From Ipomoea triloba (taxonomy: Eukaryota > Streptophyta > Magnoliopsida > Solanales > Convolvulaceae): a stretch of 64,000 bases of DNA. Position 1 is the first letter of the stretch; the number at the start of each line of letters is the position of its first letter. The stretch covers positions 34,261,308 through 34,325,307 of the forward strand of contig NC_044919.1 of assembly GCF_003576645.1 (NCBI RefSeq), given 5' to 3'. This document shows, in pieces, positions 11,761-24,604 of the stretch. A program made the translations under genes and the position numbers. Below the pieces are notes generated by a model. That model made no database searches. It was given only the letters and a program-made list of their open reading frames with translations, and was not told the origin of the DNA.

Positions 11761-14325
11761 TATTAACAGCCAAAAAATTTTTTAGGTTGCATTTAAGATC
11801 CTTTATTTAACCATAAGTCTCTTTAAAAAAAGAAAAGAAAAGAAACTAGAAGTCTCAATTTTTAGTTTTAACTCATACTATACACGATAAAAGTGTGTAT
11901 ATTTTTATTATGTAGGTTAGTTCTTTTGTGTTGGAATGGTGTTCTTATGTTGACTGAATGTTAAATTAGAATGAATTTCTTTATTAATTAGTGTTGGAGA
12001 GTTTGAAAAAAAAAGTTGATACATGACTACTTGTTAGGCTTTATAAGTTCGAGGGTAATATTATTTTACAATATGGCTTAATTTGTTTCAGATTAAATAT
12101 TTTAATGCATTATCTATAGATATTATTGTTTTTTTTTTGAAAGAATACATATTATTGTTTTAAGAGTAACAAATACTATATGTCCCATAAAATTAAAGAG
12201 TGATGCAATGATTATCTCATCTTAGACTCTCAATATATGCAACTAACAGGAGGAGAAAATGCATATACCTTATACATTTGGTGATCTTAATTGAAAGGCT
12301 AGTCAAACCAAGATTAATTCTTTAATGCTCTAGTCAACAAAAAATATTTGAAAGTGAAAATATACCTAGTCTCTACTTGACTCCAAAGATAGATGACTAT
12401 TGAAAAGTTGGTTTATAATTTTTTTTTTTTTGATATGTGTAAATATAGCCCACATATTTTTCTAACTTTGAGACTTGGGAGTTGAGAATTCTTGACAATA
12501 TCTCAGTGAAGGAATACCAAATGGGATGACTTGTAGTGAAGGATGTGTCAATTTCATGACTTGGCCCTGCCAATCTTTTTGCATTCTGCGGAACTTGGAA
12601 AACTATACATTTCTATGGAAAATTTTGTCAGTTTTTTCATCATTACTAACTTGGATTATCATTAGAATAATTTATGTACCATAGTTGCAGTTGTATTATT
12701 GTTTTCTGAAGTGGTAATTCGTGAAGATTTAAATCAGTTTAGTTGGTCTGAGTGGCCTTCCACTCTCGTTCCTTAAAAGATGTCAGAAATTTGAATCCTC
12801 TCTTTATGGAAAAATTAATATAATCAATACTTTATTTAATCTTAGTATAGTATGAATTTAAAGGTATTTCTTACCATTAGGATCTGTTCAAGACATCTTG
12901 TTGTCCCATTAAAAAAAATTGGCGAAGGTTTAGGCGAGGCGTCGTAATTATAGTTGAATTGACCACTACAAGTCTGCAAGCCTCCGCGGGGCACGACTTC
13001 TTTGCCGCGTATTAACACGAACGAAATATGTTTGCCGGCCTGTAGCTTGGTTGGCCGTTCTTGACAGATATGTATTCTTTTATTTAATTGGATCGATCAT
13101 TTAACATTAGACAAGTAAAAAAGTAATCTCGAACACGGTGTAGAATTTCAATTTTCAAGAGATGAATTATACATTGATCATGATTGAACATCATCTATGT
13201 TCGTTGTATATCCACGCATATATCTGTATTTTTCTTATTCTTTTTAATTTTATTTTATACCTAAAAAAAATACTTTGGAAGGTTAAACGCGAGTTAATAC
13301 TCAATATAATCCTCAACTATAGTAATTTTATACAATTTAGTCTTAAATGACTTTTTGTGCTCATTTATTCTTCGACTTTGATGGTTTTATACAATTTAGG
13401 GTGTGTTTGGTTCGCACATGGGAATCGGAATTAGGATATCAAATATTGGGTAATGGTAATGGATTTTGATAAAAATATTTTGCATGTTTGGTAGTAGGGT
13501 GGATTAGATCAATCATCGCTTTTTACATGAGAACATGCTCTCACCTGAACCCTCTCATATATATATATATATATTATAATTCAATGCAACGTTGTTCTCC
13601 CATGCGGGCGTGCGAACATATATATTTTTAACTTATTTTTTGAATTAAACAAAAAAAAAAAAAGAAAAAAACTTATGGGCCGGATCGCAGGACCTGCCAA
13701 CCCGCATGGAGCGGGCTAGGGTTGCATGAACCCTAGTTCGCGGGTCAGCCCGCAAAAACCTGCCATAAATTAGGCCTGCGGTGGGGCGGGCCTAATGGGC
13801 TGACCCAACCACTTTGACAGTAACTTATTGTTTATTTAGTCTTAAATTTAGATTAACTCAATTTATTTCTTCATAGTACAAAGGCTGGTCATGAACTAAT
13901 GATATAGTTCAATAAAACTAGAGATATGCGTTATTAAAAAAAAAATGAAACATGCATGTAAACAAAAACATAAGAAAATGGCATTATTGTCAATGAATCA
14001 GTGTATATCAAAGTATGTACCCATGAAACACGACGTGGAGACCTGCAAATTAAAACACAACTGTATGTAGAACAACAAACACGTATATGGATGTACAACG
14101 TAACCATTGAAAAATGAAATACATCAAGAAAAGTGAAAAGGGAATGAACATATACATATGGTGATTAAAGTCCACGAAATGAATACATGACCATGTCCCG
14201 ACAAGGAAGCTCATGGTACGGTGGTCATTCAACATGAAAGCAACACCCTTTCATTTAATTAATTCTACCTTAATGAAATAATAAATAAATATAAATGGGG
14301 GCTTTAATTATGAGTTTAAACTTTT

Positions 14326-14640
14326 CGGCGTTTGGTTAGGAGGGAATTAAGAGGGAAGGAATTGTAATTTCGTGAGAAAAATACAGTGAGAATTTAAATA
14401 AATTGTTTGGTAGTCAAAATAGGATGATTGTAAATTAAAATGTAAGAAGTGAATAAGGATGAAAATTTTCTTGTATAATAGTAATATAATAATTACAAGG
14501 TCAAAATAATAATTTACCTTGAAATTACAATTTCATGGTTGAAGGGTATTGCAATTCCCTTCAACCAAATCATGGAATTATAATTTCATGGGAGTTTGGT
14601 AAGAATTGAATTACAAATCCATCTTACCAAACACTCCCTT
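14326..14640. mobile_element. MITE with TTTGGT-type termini
   Basis: The left side reads GGCGTTTGGTTAGGAGGG and the right side TCTTACCAAACACTCCC, an imperfect inverted repeat, with a mirrored AATTGTAATTTC / GAATTACAA interior. No clean target duplication was found. Confidence 0.45.
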
Positions 14641-15835
14641 AGTTGAGATATATTACATCATATACAGTGTATATATATATACACACACATATGTATGTAT
14701 ATGTATATATGTATGTGTGCGCGCAAGCGCAACTATTAGCTTAGGTCATCTATTTGAGTCTCCTAGTTTGCATGCTACTTGGAGCTTATCAAAGAATAAT
14801 TTACTCACACACGTGAAAGGAGTATTAAATATATATAATATATAAACATAGATTAGAGTCTAATTATTAGTTTATATTTTTAGTTTTGATGGAGTACATT
14901 CAATTCCACTTAATTTTTAAATCTAAAAATTTCATTCTTTTTTTTTTTTTTAAAGCAAAAAATTCTTTGGTTTGGTTTGAGAATATTGAAACTGTCAAAC
15001 AATAATGCCCAAAGAATTTCCTGCAACTGAATTGATTGGCCTCCAAATAGCAAACAATAAATTGTGGTAGATAGAACCAAAAAGAACAATCTCCCTATGG
15101 GCCGAAAAAAACAAGAAAATTTTTCAATATGGGCTGGAAATTGGGCTTGCCCACTCTTGCAATTTATATCTAATTTCTATTTTTGGCATAAAAGGTGTTT
15201 AAAAAAAAGTATTCAAAACTTATTTTGGGCAACTTCAATTCATTATGGTGTGGAGCATGCTATTAAATAATGTGTGTCAGTACACAAATAATGTATTTTT
15301 AATATATTAAAAATATACTTTATATTCAGGAAAATTACATTATTTAAGTACTGAAAGTACATTGTTTTGTATAATGTACATTCATTACACGAATAATATA
15401 CTTTTAGTATATTAAAAATATACTTTTTGTTATGTTCTACAAAATAATTTGTCTTATGTGGACCATGGTCCATATACACACACAAAAATTTTGTTTATTT
15501 ATTTATTTTTTTCCTTTTTCTCTTCCCTCTTTCCTACATGAATTTGAAAAACGCATAAAAAAATTCACACTGATGAGGTTGCTCGCTCTAAATTAGTCCA
15601 CAAATAAATGGTGACAATAATACATTATAATAGATCCGTATTAAACAATTTGTGCATGCATGATGCATGGATTATTGTATACACACGTCCATAGTGGTGG
15701 GGATGTATTTATGCCAAACTTTCTCACATTGCATGCATGCTCCTACTACATAAACATAATTAATTATTGGGATTGGGATTTTGACATATTTATTTTAGAA
15801 ATGGAAATGGAAATGGAAATGGATGAAGTAATTAA

Positions 15836-17624
15836 TTAACGCCTTCTGGCCGCAGTTTCCCTCTGGCAATTGAAGAAAAGGGCGGCCACAGGGGAGGCGA
15901 GGTCGTTGTCGTCGCTAAATTTGCGAGTGTTGAATCGGTCACGACACAATGGTGCATTCACTCCCATTCCCAGCCTTCTCTTCTGCTTGTAAAGCACAAA
16001 CACAAATCTGTGAATCCCAATATTTGGCCTCGGCATCTCGTAGCTCACTATTTCCCTTCCTATATATACATACATATATGCAACACATCACGTACACACA
16101 TATATAGTAACCCATTTACTTTCTTTTTTAAAAAAAAAAATTATTATTAATTATCATGTAATGTATATATACCAAATGAGGAATCCGTTGTGCCTGGAAT
16201 GTCTGTGACTATCCTGCAGAAATATTATGAAATCATTAGGAAGAGAGATGTTATTAGTTGGTGGAGATATTGAAAATGACTCAAGAATGAGGACAGGGAG
16301 TTCAGGAGCTCATAATTCGGGCCCCAAGGAGATGATCGGGATGACTCAAGGAGAGTCCACGATCCGAGGCCCGAGAAGAGTCCGCAAACCGGATAGAGAG
16401 CGAGGCCCCCGAGGCCGGTCCCGGGCTACTAGCCAATAGCCATCCCTGCACCAAAGCCTTTCTCTGGGTCCGGAATGATGAGCCAACCTAGTCACATGGC
16501 CCACCAAGTGGGCCTGACTTGATCTCACGCTCCACATCAATTTTAGGGATCGGTTAGTTAGACCTTTTTCCTTACATAAATGACTTTGGCTAGACTAAGA
16601 CAATTCTGAATCAATTTGTTGCATGCATATGTAGTGTATCACTACTCCATATAATATACGCCGATAGCCTCTTAGTTTGATGAGATGAGAGTACTCCTCC
16701 ATCATCTGGGAGTGTGTTATAATTGGTTGTTATTTGTTGTAATCATTATATTAAATAACAACATCATAAAAATTAACTTTAGCGAATATAATGCATACAA
16801 TTTATATTTAGACACCTGTTTGGTGATAGATTTGACTATTTCTTGATCTGGTTAATGGAGAAATTAAATGAAAAATCTTATATAAGTATGTAACTATTTA
16901 ATATATAAGAAGATGGCTAATTTTAATTTAATTTGCAGCACAAACCAGTGTAGGTGCTCCCTAAGGTATGGATCACTAGGGCCAGGAACATCAGGGTCTG
17001 TCATAATCTGTTGAAGAAAAATCAAAAGCTTTAATAAGAAATTATAACACAAGAAAGCTTATAGGATTATTTATTAATTTATTTATATAAATACAATAAA
17101 AGTCCGTCTAAGTGCTTGTAGACGGGAGAGGGAAACTAGTGATCGAGAAGTCGAAAGTCATATGATTGTGTTGGGCGTCAGAATTCAGCCTGCTCGATTC
17201 GAGACATGCCATGAAAGGATGTAGTTAAATGGTTAATGTCTACCTACTTATAATAGAATATAGCAGCAACCAAATAGCCAAAGAATTCTGTGGTTAAGCG
17301 TGATTGATTTACAACAGTCACAGGATAGGTGACCCCGGGGAAGTAAGCATGACCACTTGCTCACTATTCTTTCATCATGTTAGGTGAGATGAATGAGAAA
17401 AAGTAGTAGAGTAGAGTACCTACCAATGTGAAAAAGGATCTCATATCACCTCCATGAACCTCAACCCTAGGTCTAGTGGTGACAGAGGATGGAAAAAACT
17501 CATGGCCATTGTAGACATGCTTGTTTGGGCTGTAAATTACACTCATCTTAACACTTGGGGAGAAGCGGTCTATCACATCCCCAACTACTTTTCCTATCAC
17601 AAGGGAATCTGACATTCTTGCCAT
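15836..17624 (-). CDS. CEN-like: CENTRORADIALIS/TFL1-like PEBP-family floral repressor
   Basis: Four exons: 17624-17424 (201 bp), 17007-16946 (62 bp), 16213-16173 (41 bp) and 16059-15836 (224 bp), all with GT...AG borders. They encode 175 residues, the usual size and exon pattern of FT/TFL1 genes. Hallmarks are [11 protein letters not shown] in exon 2, [18 protein letters not shown] across exons 2-4, [12 protein letters not shown] and the C-terminal [13 protein letters not shown]. The residue separating repressors from FT-type florigens is His85 (REHLHW), as in TFL1, where FT has Tyr. Asp142 ([10 protein letters not shown]) is also the TFL1-type residue. Family members act with FD-type bZIP and 14-3-3 proteins in shoot apices to delay flowering and keep inflorescences indeterminate. 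The sequence is closest by eye to the CEN/ATC group. The gene looks intact. Intron 1 carries a 5S-like insert, intron 2 a GC-rich insert, and the 5' flank an AT microsatellite. Confidence 0.95.
16227..16620. other. GC-rich insertion-like block in intron 2 of the CEN-like gene
   Basis: This block is far richer in G+C than the surrounding intron ('gaggcccccgaggccggtcccgggc' region) and has a TATA-like TTACATAAAT near 16573. It could be a solo LTR or TRIM remnant, but I could not define ends or a target duplication. Confidence 0.35.
17278..17354 (+). repeat. 5S rRNA-derived sequence in intron 1 of the CEN-like gene
   Basis: AATTCTGTGGTTAAGCGTG followed about 20 bases later by GGATAGGTGACCCCGGGGAAGT aligns by eye with the second half of plant 5S rRNA (AACTCCGCAGTTAAGCGTG ... 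GGATGGGTGACC..GGGAAGT), which holds the internal Pol III promoter (A box and C box). It is diverged and lacks a recognisable 5' half, so it is not a functional 5S gene. 5S-like domains are known in the LTRs of Cassandra TRIM elements and in SINE3-type elements. Either origin is possible. Confidence 0.6.
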
Positions 17625-17638
17625 TATATTATTACTTG

Positions 17639-17640
<2 letters not shown>

Positions 17641-17680
<40 letters not shown>
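17641..17680. repeat. (AT)n microsatellite in the 5' flank/UTR of the CEN-like gene
   Basis: About 20 AT units lie 16 bases upstream of the start codon (17624, minus strand), so they fall in the leader or core promoter. Confidence 0.85.
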
Positions 17681-17682
<2 letters not shown>

Positions 17683-20390
17683 GCAAAAGATCTTCAAGAA
17701 TTAATGAACACCACTAACAAAACTAGCTCTTCTGCAGAATTGTTTTCTGGAATTCAAGAAGCAAGATCTTTTGCATAGATCAGATATCTACAAACCTTAT
17801 ATTTATAGTGCTAATTAACCTAGCTACATGCACCTATGTATAAAGGAGAGTTATGCATTGGGTGCCTGATAGACTATGAAGATATACTTAGTTTAGTTTA
17901 TAGGTCGGATATGATAAGTCCAATATTTTACTATCAGAACATGATGCTATGTGTTATATAAATATAATGAAATAAAGTTACACGTTTACTAACATGTAGT
18001 ATAACTTTTGACATAGTGGTAAAAGTTTGATCACAACAATTAGTATCAGAGTAGGTAGGTTGCAAAGAAAATGACAAATCAGCCTGGACAAACTAAGAAT
18101 GAAAATTATTTTTTGCATTATTTATTGAATTGTGCATTAAATTTTATCTTGATTAAGTATTTAAGCTACTAGAGAAGAGTATTTTATTCATCACTTTACA
18201 TATAAAAATTTTAAGTTAAAAGCCTAAAAGATAGGGAAATGACAATTATTCCCTGGCGCTTTCTTCCTCTTGACTATATTGGTTTTGCCCTCATCTTTTC
18301 CCCCCTATAAGCTAGAGAATATATATCTAATTAATTAATTTTTTCTTTAGAAAGGATTAAGGAAGAATGATACTCCGTATAAAAGTCTTATAAAATACAC
18401 GGACTTAACCACTTAAGTGCATATTTAAGGGAATTTGGGAAAAAACCAATCTGACCAGCATTTTGTCCCTTAATTGAACCGGTCCAGTGCGAATGGGGAT
18501 TAGTCTGAGTATGGTACGGGCTTAAAAGTGTCTCCTACAATTATTAGGATCTCCTCAGGATACCTCATGGTCTAACTCATCTAAATATATAATTAATTAA
18601 TAATTTCGATTTCACCCCATTATAAATGTATTAAATAATGACTTTTTTTAAAAAAAAATTACTTTTTTATTTCAATTCAACAAAAGATAATTTTGATAAT
18701 GACTTTAATATTATTAGATTTATATTAAATGAAAATCTTTATGGAATATCTTAACATAGGAAAAATGACAATTTTATCGGATTGATAATGACAGCTGTGA
18801 TTGATTCTCATTCCTCTCCTGGGCATCCATTCTTACCTGAGCGCGCCCCTATATATGTGTGTACATATGTGTGTGTTTCCATAAGACCATAATACTTAAT
18901 AGTATTTTTAATTATTAATTATATTGATTTTTAGAAATTATTTAATACAATATAATATAATATATTTGATTTTTGGTCTACGCACTTTATTTTCTAACCC
19001 CTTCACTATGTGTATGCATATATGATATATAAATTAAATAAACTAACTATTATCCATATCTACATTGATATTATATTTCTTGTATTATATATTATATTAT
19101 AGAAGGAAAATAAAGGAAGGAATGTGAAGATACTGCATGGACATTCTCAAATTAAATCAATAAAATTAAGCTTCAAGTGAGTTTAGCATTTAAGGTAAAG
19201 ATAAGTATAAATTACTTGCTAGCTAGCTTATACAATATTCTGTATTCTTCCTAGAAGAGGTGTGGGGATAAAGGAAATGATTGATTCTCCACCAAGAAAG
19301 GCCACAAATTATTTGTGGACTTTAGTATCATTAATTTACACAAAATAATACCATATTATATTATTCCTTTCTTCAACGGGTAACGGTATAAGTAGGAGTT
19401 TACTACAAATAGATGCATGCAACAACCTAAATGCCATTTTCTTCACATATATTCCTATTATGCTAGCTTAGTGCTAATTAATTATTCTTAATTATTCAAT
19501 TAAAGTCTCTCATATACGTAATGCTCCCCTCTTATCCTATGCTCCACGTTCATGGTATATATGCATATCTAACTAGATCATGCAGCTTAGCAACTTTCAC
19601 TTACAATTAAGAATTTCAATCTTAGATTAAAATTGATTGATTAGCTTGATAAGACTAGCTAAAAAATTAAAGGGTTATTAGAATAAAAAAAATTGACGTG
19701 ACAACGTTAAAAAACTTGCTTATATTGTCCAACATTTGTTCAAATTGTGATATTGAGTTGAAAAAAATGAAAATACCTTTAAAATTTTAGATTTCGACAT
19801 GTTTTAAACGAATAGGTGATCGACACGATGAATTTTAGCATTAAAACAGTCGTGGAACTAAAATTGGTACTAAAACAATAGTCGTGAGACCAAAATTGGT
19901 AGAAATTAAACATATAGATCAAAATTGTCATTTTGCTAATAGTTGTGGAACCAAAATTAGTATTTTCTCATTTTATATTACTTGAATGAAAGTATGAAAC
20001 GCACCCTTAAAGAATTTCCGTGGCTCATATTTACCCAAAAGTTTGTATGATATAGCTTTTAATTTTTATATTTTGAATCCGAAAAATTAAAACATGACAA
20101 GTGGCAAAGCGACTGGAATATTTGTTCTTCTTGTTCTTCAATAATTTGCTTATGTCAGAGAAGGAAAGAACACTTAATTGGATCATATGTCCTAAAACGA
20201 CCACCAAATTTGGTTCTCCACCATTTAATCCAAGATAATGAAAATAAAAGGCAGTGATAGATTCCTATTTTGTAAATTCCTTATCACATTAGTAACTCAG
20301 ATTCTAATAAACGAAGTATAGCTACCTAGGACGCTTTAATTATTTATTTATTTATTTATTGAAGTATAGCTACCTAGGATGCTATAATTT
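17681..20390. other. intergenic, upstream of the CEN-like gene
   Basis: AT-rich, no gene seen. 17690-17800 is non-repetitive and may be leader or promoter of the CEN-like gene. 18830-18880 has a TGTG/ATAT simple repeat. 20335-20400 includes a (TTTA)n run and a local duplication of GAAGTATAGCTACCTAGGA. Confidence 0.5.
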
Positions 20391-20680
20391 TGTTTTTTTT
20401 TTTAATTATTATTTGTAAGAGGGAGGGGCCGGGTAGTCCCGAGGAGCTAGCGATTTCTGCTAGTATTTAATTTATGTGGTATCTTCCACTTTTACAGGTG
20501 TAGCGTATGTGTTTTTTTGTACTAGTGTGCACTAGCTGACTGGGTTCTTGATTTTTATGGCGCCATCTGAATTGAGTTTAACAACCCCATAATTTGGAGG
20601 TGACCAAGCAACCCAAAGCTGAAGGGCCGGGAGGGGGCCATTCCTTTTCGAGAGGAGATGATGAGCTTCTTTAGCCTCTA
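20391..20680 (-). mobile_element. LINE 3' end (RNase H fragment plus tail)
   Basis: On the minus strand about 20625-20545 translates to WVAWSPPNYGVVKLNSDGAI, which looks like the start of the RNase H domain of plant L1-type LINEs (P..G.VKLN.DGA). It is followed by untranslated-type sequence ending in 'cccggcccctccctctt' and an A-rich tail (the T run at 20390-20403 on the plus strand). It is strongly 5' truncated, as is common for LINE insertions. Confidence 0.55.
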
Positions 20681-20755
20681 AAACGCTATAATTTAATGGT
20701 AAATGGATGTTATCTGATTTTATTAGCTGAATGGGTTAGAAAGTATAATTAATTG

Positions 20756-21006
20756 ATAATATTAGCTGATTGTAGAAAAATGTTTGGTAAATTAGCAGTT
20801 AGTTGATAGCTGTTTGATATAATTTCTTTTTTCAAAAGGCTAATTGAAAAGGCTGCTTTGAGTAGCATTTTGAAATTTAGTATTTTGGAGTTACAAAAAA
20901 CTTATTAACTAAACACTTATATTTATTTTTTAACCAAGTCAAACAACTAATAATGATCAAATAGGCCAAAATTGACTGATAGGCCAATTATTTACCAAAC
21001 AGGGCC
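20756..21006. mobile_element. MITE-like element with TTTGG termini
   Basis: The right end 'tttaccaaacagggcctta' and internal TCAAACAACTAATAATGATC match the element at 36431-36707. The left boundary is uncertain. Confidence 0.35.
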
Positions 21007-21179
21007 TTAATAAAAAGTTCAAAAAGCTCAACTTCCAGAAATTTTTTTTTTTTGAGAATTCAACTTCCAGAATTTATCATTACTCCTTTCCTAACCAATC
21101 ATTATACCATGGGCGGATCATTATAACATGGTTCACCTTACCTCTAACATAAGATATAGTTTTTTTTTTTTTGATAATA

Positions 21180-21470
21180 CATAAGATATAGTTTTATTAT
21201 ACTAAAAGTTCATCTTTTGAAAGTACATTATTTGAGTACTAAAGGTACATTATTTGGTATAATACCAAACATTAATAGATTATTTGAGTACTAAAAGTTC
21301 ATCTCATTACTCTTTTCCTAACCAATCATTATAACATGGTTCACCTTACCTCTAACATAAGATATAGTTTTATTATACCAAAAGTTCATCTTTTAAACAT
21401 ACATTATTTCAGTACTAAAGGTATATTATTTGGTATAATACCAAACATTAGTAGAGAGACCAAAAAAAAT
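21180..21470. repeat. ACATTATTTGAGTAC repeat block
   Basis: Two near-copies of a segment containing CATTATAACATGGTTCACC, 'ataagatatagttttattatac' and 'acattatttgagtactaaagg' occur here. The same phrases recur near 15270, 28310, 29320, 31820 and 36340. Confidence 0.5.
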
Positions 21471-21973
21471 TGCAACAATAGGCTTTTTTTTTTTTTTTTT
21501 TAAGTACATTATTAAAGTTGGGACAGAAATTAGGCTACATGCATTCATTAACGTCTCTTCGCTAGTCTATGAATATAACATACTACAATATGAATATCGT
21601 ATCGCCAAAATATATAAAACATCACTAAGAAATAGATTTTAAATGCCATCGAGAAATAAATATGATACCAGAACAAATATTGCAAATGACTTGACATGTG
21701 ACTAGTAATATCACCAAACATGAAATAGAAAAGTAATAAATTAAAGTAACAAATAAGATAATATTAATGTTGGGAATAATGTCTTTTAAATTTTGATGAT
21801 GCTAATAATGTACATATTTGTTTTATGATTTCTGGATAGTTAACAGTTGGCCAACATTACTATTAAAATAACGAGTATATGAAAAATATAGAGAAAATAT
21901 AAATTTTGTATATATAAGTAAAAAAACATAAAGTGTAGTGACATGACTTTTCATATGGGACATGATGACTCTT

Positions 21974-22190
21974 TCTTTTTTTTTTTTTTTTTTTGTGAAA
22001 AGGAGGGACCTTGAGGCCCCGGATATTAGTGACGTCTACTCGCAGCCACCCCCTGGGAGTCCCGGCGTAGCAGCTCACTTAGCTCGTCAGGCGGTTGGGT
22101 CAAGATCGTAGTACCCTTGTTAACTCTTGCCCCAGGTTTGCTAAGAAATCGACGCACTGGTACCTTCGCGAAACACATGAACAATTCCAA
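21974..22190 (-). mobile_element. LINE 3' end (C-terminal RNase H fragment and poly-A)
   Basis: The minus strand reads CVDFLANLGQELTR and, after a frameshift, QPPDELSELLRRDSQGV. These match the C-terminal RNase H region of plant L1-type LINEs (CADFLANLG...PP.EL..LL..D..G). It ends in a poly-A tail seen as a T run at 21974-21994. The frameshift shows it is dead. It is a separate insertion from 20391, because the domain order would otherwise be reversed. Confidence 0.6.
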
Positions 22191-22559
22191 CATAAATGTT
22201 GACCTAACCTTCAAATTAATTGTATATCTAACCTTTATACAAATATATATAGACCTAAAATTCATCTAGCTTAAACCTAGCTTTCACCTTCTTGAGCTCT
22301 CCCTTATAAAATTGGAACTTTGGGAGATAGGCTAGTGCAAGTCTCATTGAGAGGAGGATAGGTGAGGAAACCTCTGCAAAATTGCGGACCAGAGTCTACT
22401 ATGTCAAATGCAACATGTACATAATTATATTTGTTAACTGAAACTACGTTGTATAATATCTTAATTGCAAGTACATAATATGGATAGACTCTACAATGCA
22501 AATAGTGCATTATCATCCACGATATAACGATTAAGAAACCTCTCCTATATAGATTGGGT

Positions 22560-22705
22560 GGCCAAAGGCCTTGTGGTCAAGCAGCATAGCCATGGTCTTG
22601 ACCCAAGTGAGAGGTCACAGGTTCGATCCCCAATTGGTCGTTGGCTCTTTGTGTTTCAATAGGTTGAACAATTTAGGATTATTTCCCTCCCTCTTTTAAA
22701 AAGAT
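22560..22705 (+). repeat. tRNA-derived SINE
   Basis: It begins 'aaggccttgtggtcaagcag', has a B box GGTTCGATCCCC and ends TTCAATAGGTTGAAC followed by a T/A-rich tail. It is not a tRNA gene, since no cloverleaf or anticodon arm is recognisable. Confidence 0.55.
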
Positions 22706-24188
22706 GTACGTTAGGCGGGATTTTTGCAACACTAATATGATACATTATTTTTATGCACATAATACATTATTTTTATGTATAAACTATATTATTTTTATAC
22801 TAAATGGTCATTATTTGAATGTATACAAAATAGTACCAAAATAATTACTTGATGGTTCATTATTTATATGCATAAATTTAATTATTTGTATGCATAAGGT
22901 TCATTAGTTGAACATGTACGAACTGATTAAAAGTTGATTGTTTAAACATGTATATTTAAACTCATTTATGCTATATATGAGATTCATTATTTATATAACA
23001 CAATTAGACTTATTCAGCACATGCACCCCTCCCTCTTCTATTTAAAAATATAACATTCAGTAAATTAAAATTCATTATTTGTATACATAAGGTATACTAT
23101 TTTTGTGAATATATTTTGATGCACCAAACAGATCAAAGTAGGCTATAATCTGGTCTAATTAGAATTTAAACCATTACCAACACTATTTGGAACGATACTT
23201 TTCTAAACCCAATAATTTACGCCAATGAAAATTGTGTGTTTGCAGACTGTTTTTCACGACACAATTTGCGTCAAACTAATTAACTGCGTTCACCATTTCA
23301 TTGTAATACTATTACCCCCACGGAAGTACGTACGTGCTATTCACTACTTTACCGGTACTACTAGCTAGCCTAACTACTCTTTCAATAGTTATATAAAAAG
23401 GGTTTACCTTGTAAAGTGGACTCGTGTTCAAAATGATAGCATTTCAATTGTCATGATTAACACCGTGTCGTTTCTAGATATTAAGTTTGAGTTTATAAAC
23501 ATACCGTGTTTAGTTTATGAATATTAAGCTTTGAGTTTTTGAAAATATTAAAATATGTTATGAGCATATAATAGAGTAAATATTGTAGTGTTTAATTTAT
23601 GAACATTAAGCTTTGAGTATATAAACATATAGTGTAGTTTCCGAACATTAATCTTTGAGTCTCAAAACACATAGTGTCTAGTTTCTAAACATTAAGTTTT
23701 GAATTTATGAAAATATATATGAAATTAAAAAAAAAAAACAATTAGGAATTTCGAAAAAAAAAAAAAAAAAAAAAGGATGTCCTTTTAGACCAAGGTCCAT
23801 CTTGCAAGGAAAATATTGGTCGACAATATAATTTGTGGCTTTTTTAGGATGGACAAACACACACACACACACACATATATAAGCTAAGGATGTAGTGATA
23901 AAAATACAATAGAAGATAAATAAGAACCAATCTCAGTCTTACATCTATAAAAATTCAATAGATTTGATCAGATTTAAAAAAAAAAACAAAAAAAAAACGT
24001 GCAGTAGCGTTTTCGTAATTATCATCAACTCCACTCGGAAAAACACGCATCTTAAGTTTGACCAATACCAAAAATATAATTACCAAATTGTCACAGCATT
24101 TTTTAATAATTGTTAATCTTAGACGTTGATTTTAGCAAGATCAATTACTCTCCTCTCGCCGCACATGAGCACACCATCCACATTTGAA

Positions 24189-24257
<69 letters not shown>

Positions 24258-24292
24258 GTCTATAATCAGGTGAGAACCAGGCCCAAATATAT
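22706..24292. other. intergenic, AT-rich repeats
   Basis: 22740-22990 repeats variants of 'attcattatttgtatgcataagg'. 23461-23720 is a degenerate tandem array around 'gaacattaagctttgagt' with about 60-bp spacing. An (AC)n/(AT)n run lies near 23857-23880, and a long (AT)n(AC)n run at 24193-24257. No gene. Confidence 0.5.
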
Positions 24293-24356
24293 AAAATTTC
24301 CAAATGTGTTGTAGCTATTGGTGTAAAATTTCCAAATGTGTTGTAGCTATTGGTGT
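24293..24356. repeat. 32-bp tandem duplication
   Basis: The unit beginning AAAATTTCCAAATGTGTTGT occurs twice in succession (24293 and 24325), upstream of the acyl-activating enzyme gene. Confidence 0.85.
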
Positions 24357-24604
24357 ATGAATATGAAAACTGTCTGCATTGTGTTATATATATATATATT
24401 ACTATTTCGGGTGAAGAATTAGTTGTGTGTTCATAAAATTTTGTCTAAACTTGTAAGTACCAATAATTCAATATTTATTAACTTGTACTTCAAAAAAACA
24501 AAAACTTGTACTTGATATTGTTATCCATCTTTCTTGATTATAACTTTATAAGACCACCACTCATCAGTGTTCTATCCACCAACTCACAAACTCTAGTGCA
24601 GAAA

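Larger units (their letters stand above)
9170..14325. other. long intergenic stretch without a gene
   Basis: AT-rich throughout, with many homopolymer A/T runs. Short open frames here have no family features. Recognisable pieces are a SINE-like copy (10480-10635), another (11586-11760), and a truncated element beginning GGGTGTGTTTGG near 13400 whose second end I could not find. Confidence 0.5.

Noticed and set aside
22600..22640. tRNA gene suggested by GGTTCGATCCCC and similar B boxes (also 37775, 53845)
   Set aside because: No cloverleaf or acceptor stem can be formed. The A/B box spacing and A-rich tails fit SINEs.
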